From the NCBI GenBank assembly GCA_002299425.1, contig DBNW01000059.1:1-9989 (forward strand): 9,989 nucleotides of DNA, written 5' to 3'. Source of the DNA: Methylococcaceae bacterium UBA662. GTDB lineage: Bacteria > Pseudomonadota > Gammaproteobacteria > Methylococcales > Methylomonadaceae. The position numbers were made by a program, and so were the translations under genes. The notes under the pieces were generated by a model. That model was given only the letters and a program-made list of their open reading frames with translations. It was not told the origin of the DNA and did no database searches. Of the stretch, positions 1-6,250 are shown in pieces (within the stretch, counting starts at the first letter, position 1; each line of letters starts with the position of its first letter).

Positions 1-40
1 GAATTTAAGCGCGATTGCCCTGCATACCCTAAGGAAACCG

Positions 41-1360
41 TTAAAACTGCACATTCCCCTGCAACCAAAGCCTTTGAGTGTCGGTGCTGGGTCTGGCGTA
101 GGCCGGGTCGGCCCCGGCATTGTAGGTGGCGTATTTGAGCAACAGCGAATAATGCTTGCCGAATTTCTTGGTCAATTGGAAGTTCCATTCATCGCCGTAG
201 TCAAACTGCCCGGTGTCGTCGCTAAAACTGTGGTAAACGCCGGTCAGGACTATGTCACCGCGTTGGAATGGCACCATCACCGTGGCAAACACGTCGCGGA
301 TACCGTTGGCCGGGGTGACTAGGAACAAATCCGCCCAGCCTTGGAAGGCGTGGTTGGTGCCCAGCGGGGTGTCGAAAGTTTTGTTCACCCCGGTACCGTC
401 GAGTTGCTCGACCGCACCTTGAAACATAACGCCGTAAGCACTTAAGCCGCCCATAAAATTGTAGCGGTTGGCCTCATAAGGGGTCGGGCCGTTGCCGTAA
501 TCGCTCTGATAACCCCATTCGGCCGTGTACGCGAGGCCAAAATGATCGCTGATTTTGTACGAGGCCAGCGGCTTGTCGCAGCAAGCCAAGCGCAAGCCGT
601 AGGTTTGGCTGGAGTATTCGTAGTTTTCAATTTCGGTGTAATTCAACCAGTAACCGTAACCGATGATATTGCCGATGTCGCCGATTTTGTAGTTGACGTT
701 CAAAATCGGCGATTCCATGCGCTCGGTCAGACCTGTGAACATCTGTGCACTGCTGATATAACCGACGTTGGCCACCAGCCCGAACAGGGTCTGGTTTTTG
801 TGGGTGATTAACACCGAATCGTAGGTGGTTTCCATCTGCCGCCAGCCGACGTTGCCGATAAAGCGGTCGTCATCCAGCTTGATGCGCTGGCGGCCGATTT
901 TGAAGAGGTTGTCGGGAATGCCGGCGTAGGTCAGCCAAAACTGGTTCAGCTCGCTCAGGTCCGGGTCAACCACGCGCGAATACTGCGGGTTGTTGCCAAT
1001 AAACGGCGGCGGCAAGTTGTTGTAATCGTCCTGCATGGCCCAGTTACCCTCGTATTCAGCGTAACCTTGCACGCCATGCCAGGTCGGCGTCAGGTAGCCT
1101 AGACGCAGCCGGGCCGTGTTGGCGTTGGCGGTCTTGACCGGCAGCCCCGTCAGCGGATTCAGCGGGCCTTGGTCTTGATTGACGTTTTCCCAGCGGTAGT
1201 TCAGGTCAAACTTGAGCGCGCCTTTTTGCCCGTAATGGTAGAAATTTAGGGCATCTTCTATTTTCTTTGTCACGTCGGCGGCGGCAAACTCCACACCACC
1301 GGAAATAGACAAAATAACGGCGGCCAATGAGACCGACAGGTTTCTGCTTTGCTTAGGCAT
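41..1360 (-). CDS. Outer-membrane porin of the alginate-export (AlgE-like) family
   Basis: The 439-residue protein has a Sec signal peptide (basic K3/R6, hydrophobic 8-23, likely cleavage after the AAA at 26-28) and then alternating polar/aromatic strands typical of an outer-membrane beta barrel. It ends in an aromatic residue (QGNVQF), as barrel proteins recognised by the BAM complex do. The segment at 156-173, beginning GRQRI and running through DDDRFIGN to GW, and the segment near 331-350 (TPLGTNHAFQGWADLF) match what I recall of alginate-export family proteins. The start is supported by an AGGAGG ribosome site at 1365-1370. It lies 201 bp downstream of the fused ATPase gene on the same strand, with a terminator-like hairpin between. 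A role in passage of nitrate or nitrite through the outer membrane is inferred only from this position; members of the family have varied substrates. A vicinal CC pair at 260-261 is unusual for a barrel. Confidence 0.82.
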   Translation of the reverse strand: MPKQSRNLSVSLAAVILSISGGVEFAAADVTKKIEDALNFYHYGQKGALKFDLNYRWENVNQDQGPLNPLTGLPVKTANANTARLRLGYLTPTWHGVQGYAEYEGNWAMQDDYNNLPPPFIGNNPQYSRVVDPDLSELNQFWLTYAGIPDNLFKIGRQRIKLDDDRFIGNVGWRQMETTYDSVLITHKNQTLFGLVANVGYISSAQMFTGLTERMESPILNVNYKIGDIGNIIGYGYWLNYTEIENYEYSSQTYGLRLACCDKPLASYKISDHFGLAYTAEWGYQSDYGNGPTPYEANRYNFMGGLSAYGVMFQGAVEQLDGTGVNKTFDTPLGTNHAFQGWADLFLVTPANGIRDVFATVMVPFQRGDIVLTGVYHSFSDDTGQFDYGDEWNFQLTKKFGKHYSLLLKYATYNAGADPAYARPSTDTQRLWLQGNVQF

Positions 1361-1385
1361 AAGCCCTCCTTATGGGTAAAAAATC

Positions 1386-1400
1386 AACCGTTCATCGGTT
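1386..1400 (-). other. Hairpin in the porin 5' untranslated region
   Basis: AACCG and CGGTT (5 bp each) flank a 5-base loop, about 25 nt before the porin start codon. It has no T-run, so it is not a terminator. It may affect message stability or ribosome access. No further evidence for a function is visible. Confidence 0.35.
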
Positions 1401-1428
1401 CATCATGAGACCGGACCAACCGCCGGAC

Positions 1429-1462
1429 AAAAAAACGGCGCAAACGGGGCGCATTGCCGCCG
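1429..1462 (-). terminator. Rho-independent terminator between the ATPase gene and the porin
   Basis: On the minus strand CGGCG (1462-1458) pairs with CGCCG (1440-1436), and CAA (1456-1454) with TTG (1443-1441), leaving one bulged G. Seven T follow (1435-1429). It lies 100 nt after the nrt ATPase stop codon and 69 nt before the porin start. It may end the transporter operon, or attenuate a porin leader that begins upstream of it. Confidence 0.6.
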
Positions 1463-1500
1463 CACTATCAGGCGATTTAGGTTGGTCTTAAAACAGTTTT

Positions 1501-1516
1501 AGCAAGATGGCACCCG
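1501..1516 (-). promoter_or_regulatory. Weak sigma-54-like element upstream of the porin
   Basis: The minus strand reads CGGGTGCCATCTTGCT: GG and GC are separated by exactly 10 bases and the -12 half (TTGCT) is perfect, but the -24 half keeps only GG of TGGCACG. If used, transcription would start near 1490, before the hairpin at 1429-1462, making that hairpin an attenuator. Support is much weaker than for the other three sigma-54 candidates in the window. Confidence 0.25.
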
Positions 1517-1561
1517 CTCTTAAGATGCCGCGTTCTGGATTGTTAAAACGACGGTGCCGGT

Positions 1562-3313
1562 TTAGTGGGTGTGATCACATTCGTTCAGAAAAGTCAGAAT
1601 GCTTTCCCGGTATTCGTAGTAGCGGTCATGGGCCAATAATTGCTTGCGGCTGCGTGGCCTCGGTAAATCAATGGCTTGGATTTTGCCAATTTTGGCATGG
1701 GGACCGTTGGTCATCATCACCACGCGGTCGGCCAACAAAATGGCCTCATCAACATCGTGGGTGACGACAATGGCGGTGACATGGGTGCGTTCCCAAACTT
1801 CCATCAGCACTTCCTGCAATTCCCAACGGGTCAGGGAATCTAACATGCCGAACGGTTCGTCCAAGAGCAGCAACTTCGGCGACAGGGCAAAAGCACGGGC
1901 AATGCCGACCCGTTGCTTCATGCCGTTCGACAAATCACTGGCTTTTTTCTGCAGGGCGTCGCCGAGACCGACCCGGTTCAAATAATAGCCGACAATATCC
2001 CGGCGCTCGCCTGGGCTGGCATGCGGGTAAACCCGCTCCACCCCCAGCATGACGTTTTCAAACGCGGTCAGCCACGGGAACAGGCAGGGAGACTGGAACA
2101 CCACGCCTTTGTCGGGACCGGCACTGTCCACTTCGCGGTTGTCCAGCACGATGCCGCCCTCGGAAATGCCGGTCAGGCCCGCGGCCATCGACAACACCGT
2201 CGATTTGCCACAACCGGAATGGCCGATGATGGCGATGAACTCGCCCTTTTTCATAATCATGCCAAAGCCATCGACCACCTTGACCGTGCCGCCGCTAGGC
2301 TTCGGGTAGGTTTTGCCAACTTGGTAAAACTCCAAATAGCGGGGGTTATCCAACGGCTTTTGTGCCAACGCCACCGGCACGGACGGGTCTTGTTTCCAAT
2401 CATGGGCGGTATTGGGCTTGACTTTCGGCAGGATGATCCTATCGGCTTCGGCGGCTTGGCCTTTGTCCATGCCTATCGCCATCAAGTATTGGGTGATGTC
2501 CGCGCGCAGGCGTTTAAATTCCGGGTCATGGTTCAACGCGGTGCGCTGGCGCGGGCGCGGGATGCTGACTGTAAAATCCGGCCCAAACGTGGCATCGGGT
2601 CCAGGGTTCAAGGGAATCACCCGGTCGGCCATGTAAATGGCCTCATCGACATCGTTGGTGATCAAAATGACGGTTTTCTTTTCCTGCTCCCAAATAGCCA
2701 AAATTTCATCTTGCAGGTTGCCACGGGTCAACGCATCTAAAGCACTCAAGGGTTCATCCAGCAACAAAATATCGGGGTTGGCGGCCAGTGCCCGTGCCAC
2801 GTTGACGCGCTGGCGCATGCCGCCGGACAATTCTGCCGGGCGTTTGTCTGCGGCTGCGCCCAGGTTCACCATACGCACGTATTTTTCAGTATGGGCATGG
2901 CGTTGTCCGGCCGGCCAATGGGCAAAAATCTGGTCCACCGCCAGGGCGACGTTCTCAAACACCGTCAACCACGGCATCAGCGAATAATTTTGGAACACCA
3001 CGCCCCGGTCCGGGCCTGGGCCTTTAATCGGCTTGCCTTGTTTCAGCACTTGCCCGCTGTCCGGCCGGATCAGGCCCGCTAAGGTGGAAATCAGCGTGGT
3101 CTTGCCGCTGCCGGAAAAGCCGACAATGGCGATGAACTCACCGTCCTTGATCGACAGGTTGATGTTTTTCAGCACCGAAACCTGTTGGCCGCCCGCGCCA
3201 TAGGTTTTGCAAACATCAATCAGTTCGACCAGCGGTTGCGCCGGGTCGTTGGACGGTACTAGGGGTTGTTTCATGGCGGACTGAATCGATTTTAATGGCA
3301 CGGCTGGGTTCAT
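1562..3313 (-). CDS. nrtC: Nitrate/nitrite ABC transporter ATPase, two ATP-binding domains fused in one chain
   Basis: The 583-residue cytoplasmic protein powers import through NrtB. Domain 1 (about 28-250) has Walker A GFSGSGKT at 65-72, Q-loop Q108, signature LSGGM at 162-166, Walker B with D186/E187, and N220 where the switch histidine normally sits. Domain 2 (about 327-550) has Walker A GHSGCGKS at 364-371, Q407, signature LSNGM at 461-465, Walker B with D485/E486 and a normal H519. Domain 2 ends in VVMMTNGPHAKIGKI, typical of NrtC/NrtD-type ATPases. A linker of about 75 residues (252-326) joins them. Cyanobacteria encode two ATPases separately, NrtC with an NrtA-like tail; here the second half is another ATPase. 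The start has GGAGG at 3318-3322. It follows nrtB after 22 nt in the same operon. Specificity among nitrate, nitrite and cyanate cannot be read from the ATPase; the neighbours favour nitrate/nitrite. Confidence 0.88.
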   Translation of the reverse strand: MNPAVPLKSIQSAMKQPLVPSNDPAQPLVELIDVCKTYGAGGQQVSVLKNINLSIKDGEFIAIVGFSGSGKTTLISTLAGLIRPDSGQVLKQGKPIKGPGPDRGVVFQNYSLMPWLTVFENVALAVDQIFAHWPAGQRHAHTEKYVRMVNLGAAADKRPAELSGGMRQRVNVARALAANPDILLLDEPLSALDALTRGNLQDEILAIWEQEKKTVILITNDVDEAIYMADRVIPLNPGPDATFGPDFTVSIPRPRQRTALNHDPEFKRLRADITQYLMAIGMDKGQAAEADRIILPKVKPNTAHDWKQDPSVPVALAQKPLDNPRYLEFYQVGKTYPKPSGGTVKVVDGFGMIMKKGEFIAIIGHSGCGKSTVLSMAAGLTGISEGGIVLDNREVDSAGPDKGVVFQSPCLFPWLTAFENVMLGVERVYPHASPGERRDIVGYYLNRVGLGDALQKKASDLSNGMKQRVGIARAFALSPKLLLLDEPFGMLDSLTRWELQEVLMEVWERTHVTAIVVTHDVDEAILLADRVVMMTNGPHAKIGKIQAIDLPRPRSRKQLLAHDRYYEYRESILTFLNECDHTH

Positions 3314-3335
3314 GGTCTTGCCTCCGGTTGGGGGG

Positions 3336-4352
3336 TTAAATCGTCCTGCCGAATGAAAACGCTTGTTGAAAAGACATCATGACCCGGTCCAAGACAAAGC
3401 CGATGATGCCGATGGTGAACACCGCCACCATGATCCGGCCTAAGGAACTGGAACTGCCGTTTTGGAATTCGTCCCAGACGAATTTGCCAAGGCCTGGGTT
3501 TTGCGCCAGCATCTCGGCGGCGATCAAGACCATCCAACCCACGCCCAACGACAGCCTCATGCCGGTGAAAATGTAAGGCAAGGCCGACGGCAAGATGATT
3601 TTGCTGATTTGGGTCGTCCATTTCAGGCGCAGCACTTTGCCGACGTTGACCAAATCCTTGTCAATGGACGACACGCCCACCGCCGTGTTGATGAGGGTCG
3701 GCCACAGCGAGCACAAGGTGACGGTGATGGCCGAGGTCAAAAACGATTTCTCAAACCACGAGTCGGGTGTAGTGACGTAGACGGCACTGACCACCAAGGT
3801 GACAATCGGCAACCAGGCCAACGGCGACACCGGCTTGAAAATTTGGATCAAGGGGTTCAAGGCGGTATTGATGATAGGACTCATGCCGCACAAAATGCCA
3901 ACCGGGACAGCCACCAAGGTGGCGATCAAAAAACCCGCGAACACGGTGTACAAACTGGTAAAAATCTGGCCCGGATAGGTGGCCGCGCCAACATAGGAAC
4001 GCTCCTTAATTTCGGCATTGGGGTTTTCCGCCAACAGTTTTTCATTGCGCTCTGTTTGCCGTTGGTAGAACGCCTGCGCTTTTTGCTGCTCGGCCAAGTA
4101 GGCGTCAATCAAGCCGCCGGCCTCGTGCCAAACGGCAGCAGGCCCTGGAATCACACCCAAACTGGTATGGACTTTGGAGGCGGAAAAACTCCACAAACCC
4201 AAAAACAACAGGAACGCGATCACCGGGACGCCCATGGCCAGCCACAGTTCGCGCATTTGTTGGGCGGGGTTCTCGCCGGTTGCCAGTTTGACCAACGGTA
4301 CAAACCAGGTCAGCCCGGTGAGGTTAAAAAATTTAATCAATTGCTTAGCCAT
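3336..4352 (-). CDS. nrtB: Nitrate/nitrite ABC transporter permease
   Basis: The 338-residue inner-membrane protein should form the homodimeric channel served by the fused ATPase. Hydrophobic segments lie near 41-57, 135-156, 180-193, 206-224, 266-282 and 306-320. The cytoplasmic EAA-type loop that docks on the ATPase is at about 236-264, with VGKVLRL followed by the ILPSALP motif (253-259), as in the TauC/SsuC/NrtB group. Between the first membrane segment and the core lies a long charged stretch (82-120) rich in Q, K, R and E, predicted helical, making the protein longer than the classic permease of about 275 residues. The start is preceded by TGAGGA at 4359-4364. It lies 120 nt after nrtA, in a gap that holds several hairpins, and 22 nt before the ATPase gene. 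The family call is firm; the nitrate assignment rests on NrtA and the surrounding nitrite reductase and regulators. Confidence 0.87.
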   Translation of the reverse strand: MAKQLIKFFNLTGLTWFVPLVKLATGENPAQQMRELWLAMGVPVIAFLLFLGLWSFSASKVHTSLGVIPGPAAVWHEAGGLIDAYLAEQQKAQAFYQRQTERNEKLLAENPNAEIKERSYVGAATYPGQIFTSLYTVFAGFLIATLVAVPVGILCGMSPIINTALNPLIQIFKPVSPLAWLPIVTLVVSAVYVTTPDSWFEKSFLTSAITVTLCSLWPTLINTAVGVSSIDKDLVNVGKVLRLKWTTQISKIILPSALPYIFTGMRLSLGVGWMVLIAAEMLAQNPGLGKFVWDEFQNGSSSSLGRIMVAVFTIGIIGFVLDRVMMSFQQAFSFGRTI

Positions 4353-4380
4353 ACTAAATCCTCATTATTTGGATAGGCTG

Positions 4381-4417
4381 AAAAAAATGCGTCCTTGCAT
4401 CCACAGGACAGTCCTGT
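4381..4417 (-). promoter_or_regulatory. Intercistronic hairpins with T-run between nrtA and nrtB
   Basis: On the minus strand ACAGGAC (4417-4411) can pair with GTCCTGT (4409-4403). The same GTCCT can instead pair with AGGAC at 4395-4391, and the small stem ATGC/GCAT (4400-4397 with 4390-4387) runs straight into seven T ending at 4381. The alternatives exclude each other and one is terminator-like. This could reduce transcription beyond nrtA, giving more binding protein than membrane complex. The reverse orientation of the first stem also ends in T7 (4417-4423), so a bidirectional terminator cannot be excluded. Confidence 0.4.
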
Positions 4418-4434
4418 TTTTTTGGAGCATCGGC

Positions 4435-4459
4435 GTAGGGCGCGCACCGCGTACCCTAC
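4435..4459. repeat. REP-like palindromic repeat, copy 1
   Basis: GTAGGG (4435-4440) and CCCTAC (4454-4459) enclose CGCG/CGCG arms around a CAC loop, giving a stable hairpin on either strand. The core GCGCACCGCGTA (4442-4453) recurs exactly at 7953-7964 and, with one change, inverted at 8001-8012. It lies just after the nrtA stop codon, where such elements often protect the 3' end of the upstream message. Confidence 0.6.
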
Positions 4460-4472
4460 ATTCCCCAGCCGT

Positions 4473-5867
4473 TTACTCGACGACTTTACCGTCTACCACT
4501 CTTTGCTGGCCCCTCAACCCGATTTTAAATTGGTTCAAATACTCGTTTGGCCGGCTCCCGTCATAAGCCAGGCCGTCAATGAAGCCGCTCTGCGGCGGTT
4601 TGATACCGGTTTCGCCATCGGCCGGAAAATCGCTGGCCTTCGCTTTGCCTTCGGCCACCAGTGCTTGCGCAGCCGCCCTGTAAATGTCGGGGCGGTAAAC
4701 TTGTTTCGCCGTTTCCAGAAACCAAGCGTCGGGTTTTGGTTCGTTGATTTGCCCCCAACGGCGCATTTGCGTCAAATACCAAATAGCGTCGCTGTAGTAG
4801 GGATAGGTGGCGTTATAGCGGAAGAACACGTTGAAATCCGGCAACGGACGCTTGTCGCCCTTTTCGTATTCAAACGTGCCGGTCATGCTGTTGGCCAGCA
4901 CCTCGGCATCGGCCCCGACATACTGGCTTTGCGCCAGCATTTCCACCGCTTCCGGGCGGTTCTTGTTGTTCTCGGCATCCAGCCACATGGCGGCGCGAAT
5001 CAAGGCCTTGACCACCGCCTTGTGGGTGTTGGGGTTTTTCTCCGCCCAGGCTTTGCTGACGCCGAACACTTTCTCCGGGTTGTTTTGCCATATTTCATAA
5101 TCGCTGATCACCGGCACGCCGATACCTTTGAACACCGCTTGTTGGTTCCACGGCTCGCCCACGCTGTAGCCTAAGATGGTGCCGGCTTCCAGAGTCGCCG
5201 GCATTTGCGGCGGCGGCGTGACAGACAGCGTGACCTCGGCATCAATAGTGCCGGTGGTATCTTGCGGCGGCGCATAGAAACCGGGCCTGATGCCGCCGGC
5301 CGCCAGCCAATAGCGCAGCTCGTAGTTGTGCGGGGACACCGGGAACACCATGCCCATCTTGAACGGCTTGCCGTCTTTTTTGAACTGTTCAACTACCGGC
5401 CTTAGTGCATCCGCCTTGATCGGGTGTTTCGGCTTGCCGCCTTCCATCGGAAGGTGCGGCTTCATTTGTTTCCATACATCGTTGGAAACGGTGATGGCGT
5501 TGCCGTTTAAGTCCATGCTAAAGGCAGTGATAATCTCGGCCTTGGTGCCAAACCCAATGGTGGCTCCCAACGGCTGCCCGGCCAGCATGTGGGCACCGTC
5601 CAATTCGCCGTTAATCACGCGGTCCAGCAGCACTTTCCAATTGGCCTGCGCCTCCAATTGCACCGACAAGCCTTCGTCCTCAAAAAAACCCTTTTCATAG
5701 GCGACCGCCAACGGTGCCATGTCGGTCAGTTTGATGAAGCCGAATTTCAGGCTGTCGGTTTCCAGCCCGGCCCCGGCAAACGCGTTGCTGGCGACACTTA
5801 AGGCGGCCAGTACACAGACGGCCAGGGCCACCCGTTGTGGCTTTAGTGGTGCGGTATGGGTAGTCAT
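4473..5867 (-). CDS. nrtA: Periplasmic nitrate/nitrite-binding protein of the ABC transporter
   Basis: The 464-residue protein has a Sec signal peptide with likely cleavage after AFA (29-31). The mature part matches the NrtA/CmpA branch of the NMT1/SsuA-like binding-protein fold: LTDMAPLAVAYEKGFF (48-62), GEPWN (237-241), DYEIW (256-260) and the PEKVFGV stretch (264-270) are family hallmarks. C18 lies in the hydrophobic signal region but is preceded by LAV, a poor lipobox, so a soluble periplasmic protein is more likely than the lipoprotein seen in cyanobacteria. Its length agrees with NrtA (about 440-460). The start has an AGGA site at 5875-5878. It is the first gene of nrtA-nrtB-ATPase and its leader holds a sigma-54-like promoter, a hexaloop hairpin and a terminator. 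NrtA and bicarbonate-binding CmpA are close relatives; a nitrite reductase gene and nitrate-type regulators nearby favour nitrate/nitrite. Confidence 0.88.
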   Translation of the reverse strand: MTTHTAPLKPQRVALAVCVLAALSVASNAFAGAGLETDSLKFGFIKLTDMAPLAVAYEKGFFEDEGLSVQLEAQANWKVLLDRVINGELDGAHMLAGQPLGATIGFGTKAEIITAFSMDLNGNAITVSNDVWKQMKPHLPMEGGKPKHPIKADALRPVVEQFKKDGKPFKMGMVFPVSPHNYELRYWLAAGGIRPGFYAPPQDTTGTIDAEVTLSVTPPPQMPATLEAGTILGYSVGEPWNQQAVFKGIGVPVISDYEIWQNNPEKVFGVSKAWAEKNPNTHKAVVKALIRAAMWLDAENNKNRPEAVEMLAQSQYVGADAEVLANSMTGTFEYEKGDKRPLPDFNVFFRYNATYPYYSDAIWYLTQMRRWGQINEPKPDAWFLETAKQVYRPDIYRAAAQALVAEGKAKASDFPADGETGIKPPQSGFIDGLAYDGSRPNEYLNQFKIGLRGQQRVVDGKVVE

Positions 5868-5874
5868 GGGATTA

Positions 5875-5878
5875 TCCT
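5875..5878 (-). promoter_or_regulatory. nrtA ribosome binding site
   Basis: The minus strand reads AGGA seven bases before the ATG. It lies 27 nt after the T-run of the leader terminator, so it is transcribed only on readthrough. Confidence 0.6.
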
Positions 5879-5905
5879 AAAGGGGGGAAAATTAAAAATA
5901 GGCAT

Positions 5906-5952
5906 AAAAAAAGGCGTCTTAAACCAGCCGGTTTGGCCCGTTTAGCGACGCC
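5906..5952 (-). terminator. Leader terminator (attenuator) before nrtA
   Basis: On the minus strand GGCGTC (5952-5947) pairs with GACGCC (5918-5913). Inside, TAAAC pairs with GTTTA and GCC with GGC, and seven T follow (5912-5906). It ends 38 nt before the nrtA ATG and downstream of the predicted sigma-54 start, so every nrtA transcript must pass it. Together with the upstream hexaloop hairpin this is the layout of NasR/NasT-controlled leaders. Confidence 0.85.
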
Positions 5953-5962
5953 TTTGTCAGGT

Positions 5963-5978
5963 TGCCCGGCAGCGGGCA
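5963..5978 (-). promoter_or_regulatory. Second leader hairpin (P2 position) before nrtA
   Basis: TGCCC and GGGCA enclose the six bases GCTGCC, 8 nt after the first hairpin and 10 nt before the terminator. G at loop position 4 fits the ANTAR-target rule, but position 1 is G instead of A, and the outer loop bases could pair to leave a four-base loop. It is therefore an imperfect P2 element. Confidence 0.5.
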
Positions 5979-5986
5979 TAAATCAT

Positions 5987-6006
5987 GGGTTCCGTCATTA
6001 GAACCC
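5987..6006 (-). promoter_or_regulatory. ANTAR-target hexaloop hairpin (P1) in the nrtA leader
   Basis: On the minus strand GGGTTCT pairs with GGAACCC (the innermost pair is a U-G wobble) around the loop AATGAC. The loop has A at position 1 and G at position 4, the two bases conserved in RNA targets of ANTAR proteins such as NasR and EutV. The matching hairpin in the nirB leader has loop AATGCA. It starts 15 nt after the -12 C of the sigma-54 element. Confidence 0.72.
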
Positions 6007-6019
6007 TTGCAAAGTTAAA

Positions 6020-6035
6020 AGCAGTTACCGTGCCG
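6020..6035 (-). promoter_or_regulatory. Sigma-54 (-24/-12) promoter of the nrtA operon
   Basis: The minus strand reads CGGCACGGTAACTGCT. Compared with TGGCACG-N4-TTGCW it differs only at the first base and at one T of the -12 element, and GG and GC are exactly 10 apart. Transcription is predicted to begin near 6009, a few bases before the P1 hairpin. The promoter call is by consensus only. Confidence 0.65.
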
Positions 6036-6250
6036 TTTTTTTTGTAACTTCTAAAAATAAAAATAAGTTGTTTTTTTTCAGTTAGATAAATCCTGATTAA
6101 AGGTCAGTACGGGATAATCTGTACGCACTTAATCGAGACTAATAAAGGCTTATCCGCCTCTTTGTAGTGCGTTTCCTTAAGACCCGCACCAAATTTTCTG
6201 CACGCAACGCGCCGACACAACAATGCCAGCGCCCGACTCAAGCCACACCG

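Larger units (their letters stand above)
5868..6250 (-). other. 383-nt intergenic leader and control region of nrtA
   Basis: From the GAF gene stop to the nrtA ATG this holds a possible upstream activator site near 6186-6203, two A8 tracts on the minus strand (6071-6078 and 6036-6043), the sigma-54-like promoter, two hairpins and the terminator. No open reading frame of note was seen. A weak stem, AGGC/GCCT, near 6149-6162 might end the ANTAR/GAF transcript, but it has only TTATT after it. Confidence 0.7.

Noticed and set aside
1913..2740. 275-codon open frame on the + strand opposite the ATPase gene
   Set aside because: It lies wholly antisense to conserved ATPase motifs and has no recognisable features.
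3462..4376. 304-codon open frame on the + strand opposite nrtB
   Set aside because: It is antisense to a clearly recognisable permease and its product is low-complexity, rich in G, R, Q and H, with no domain. It is a shadow of GC-rich codons.
4403..4423. A + strand Rho-independent terminator
   Set aside because: ACAGGA/TCCTGT followed by T7 looks like one, but no + strand gene ends here. It is kept only as part of the intercistronic structure.
4395..5174. 259-codon + strand frame across the nrtA 3' half
   Set aside because: It is antisense to the conserved GEPWN and DYEIW region of NrtA and has no ribosome site or domain.
5811..5822. Lipobox in the NrtA signal peptide (LAVC at residues 15-18)
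   Set aside because: V at the -1 position is not normally accepted, the hydrophobic stretch before it is short, and a good signal peptidase I site (AFA) follows at 29-31.
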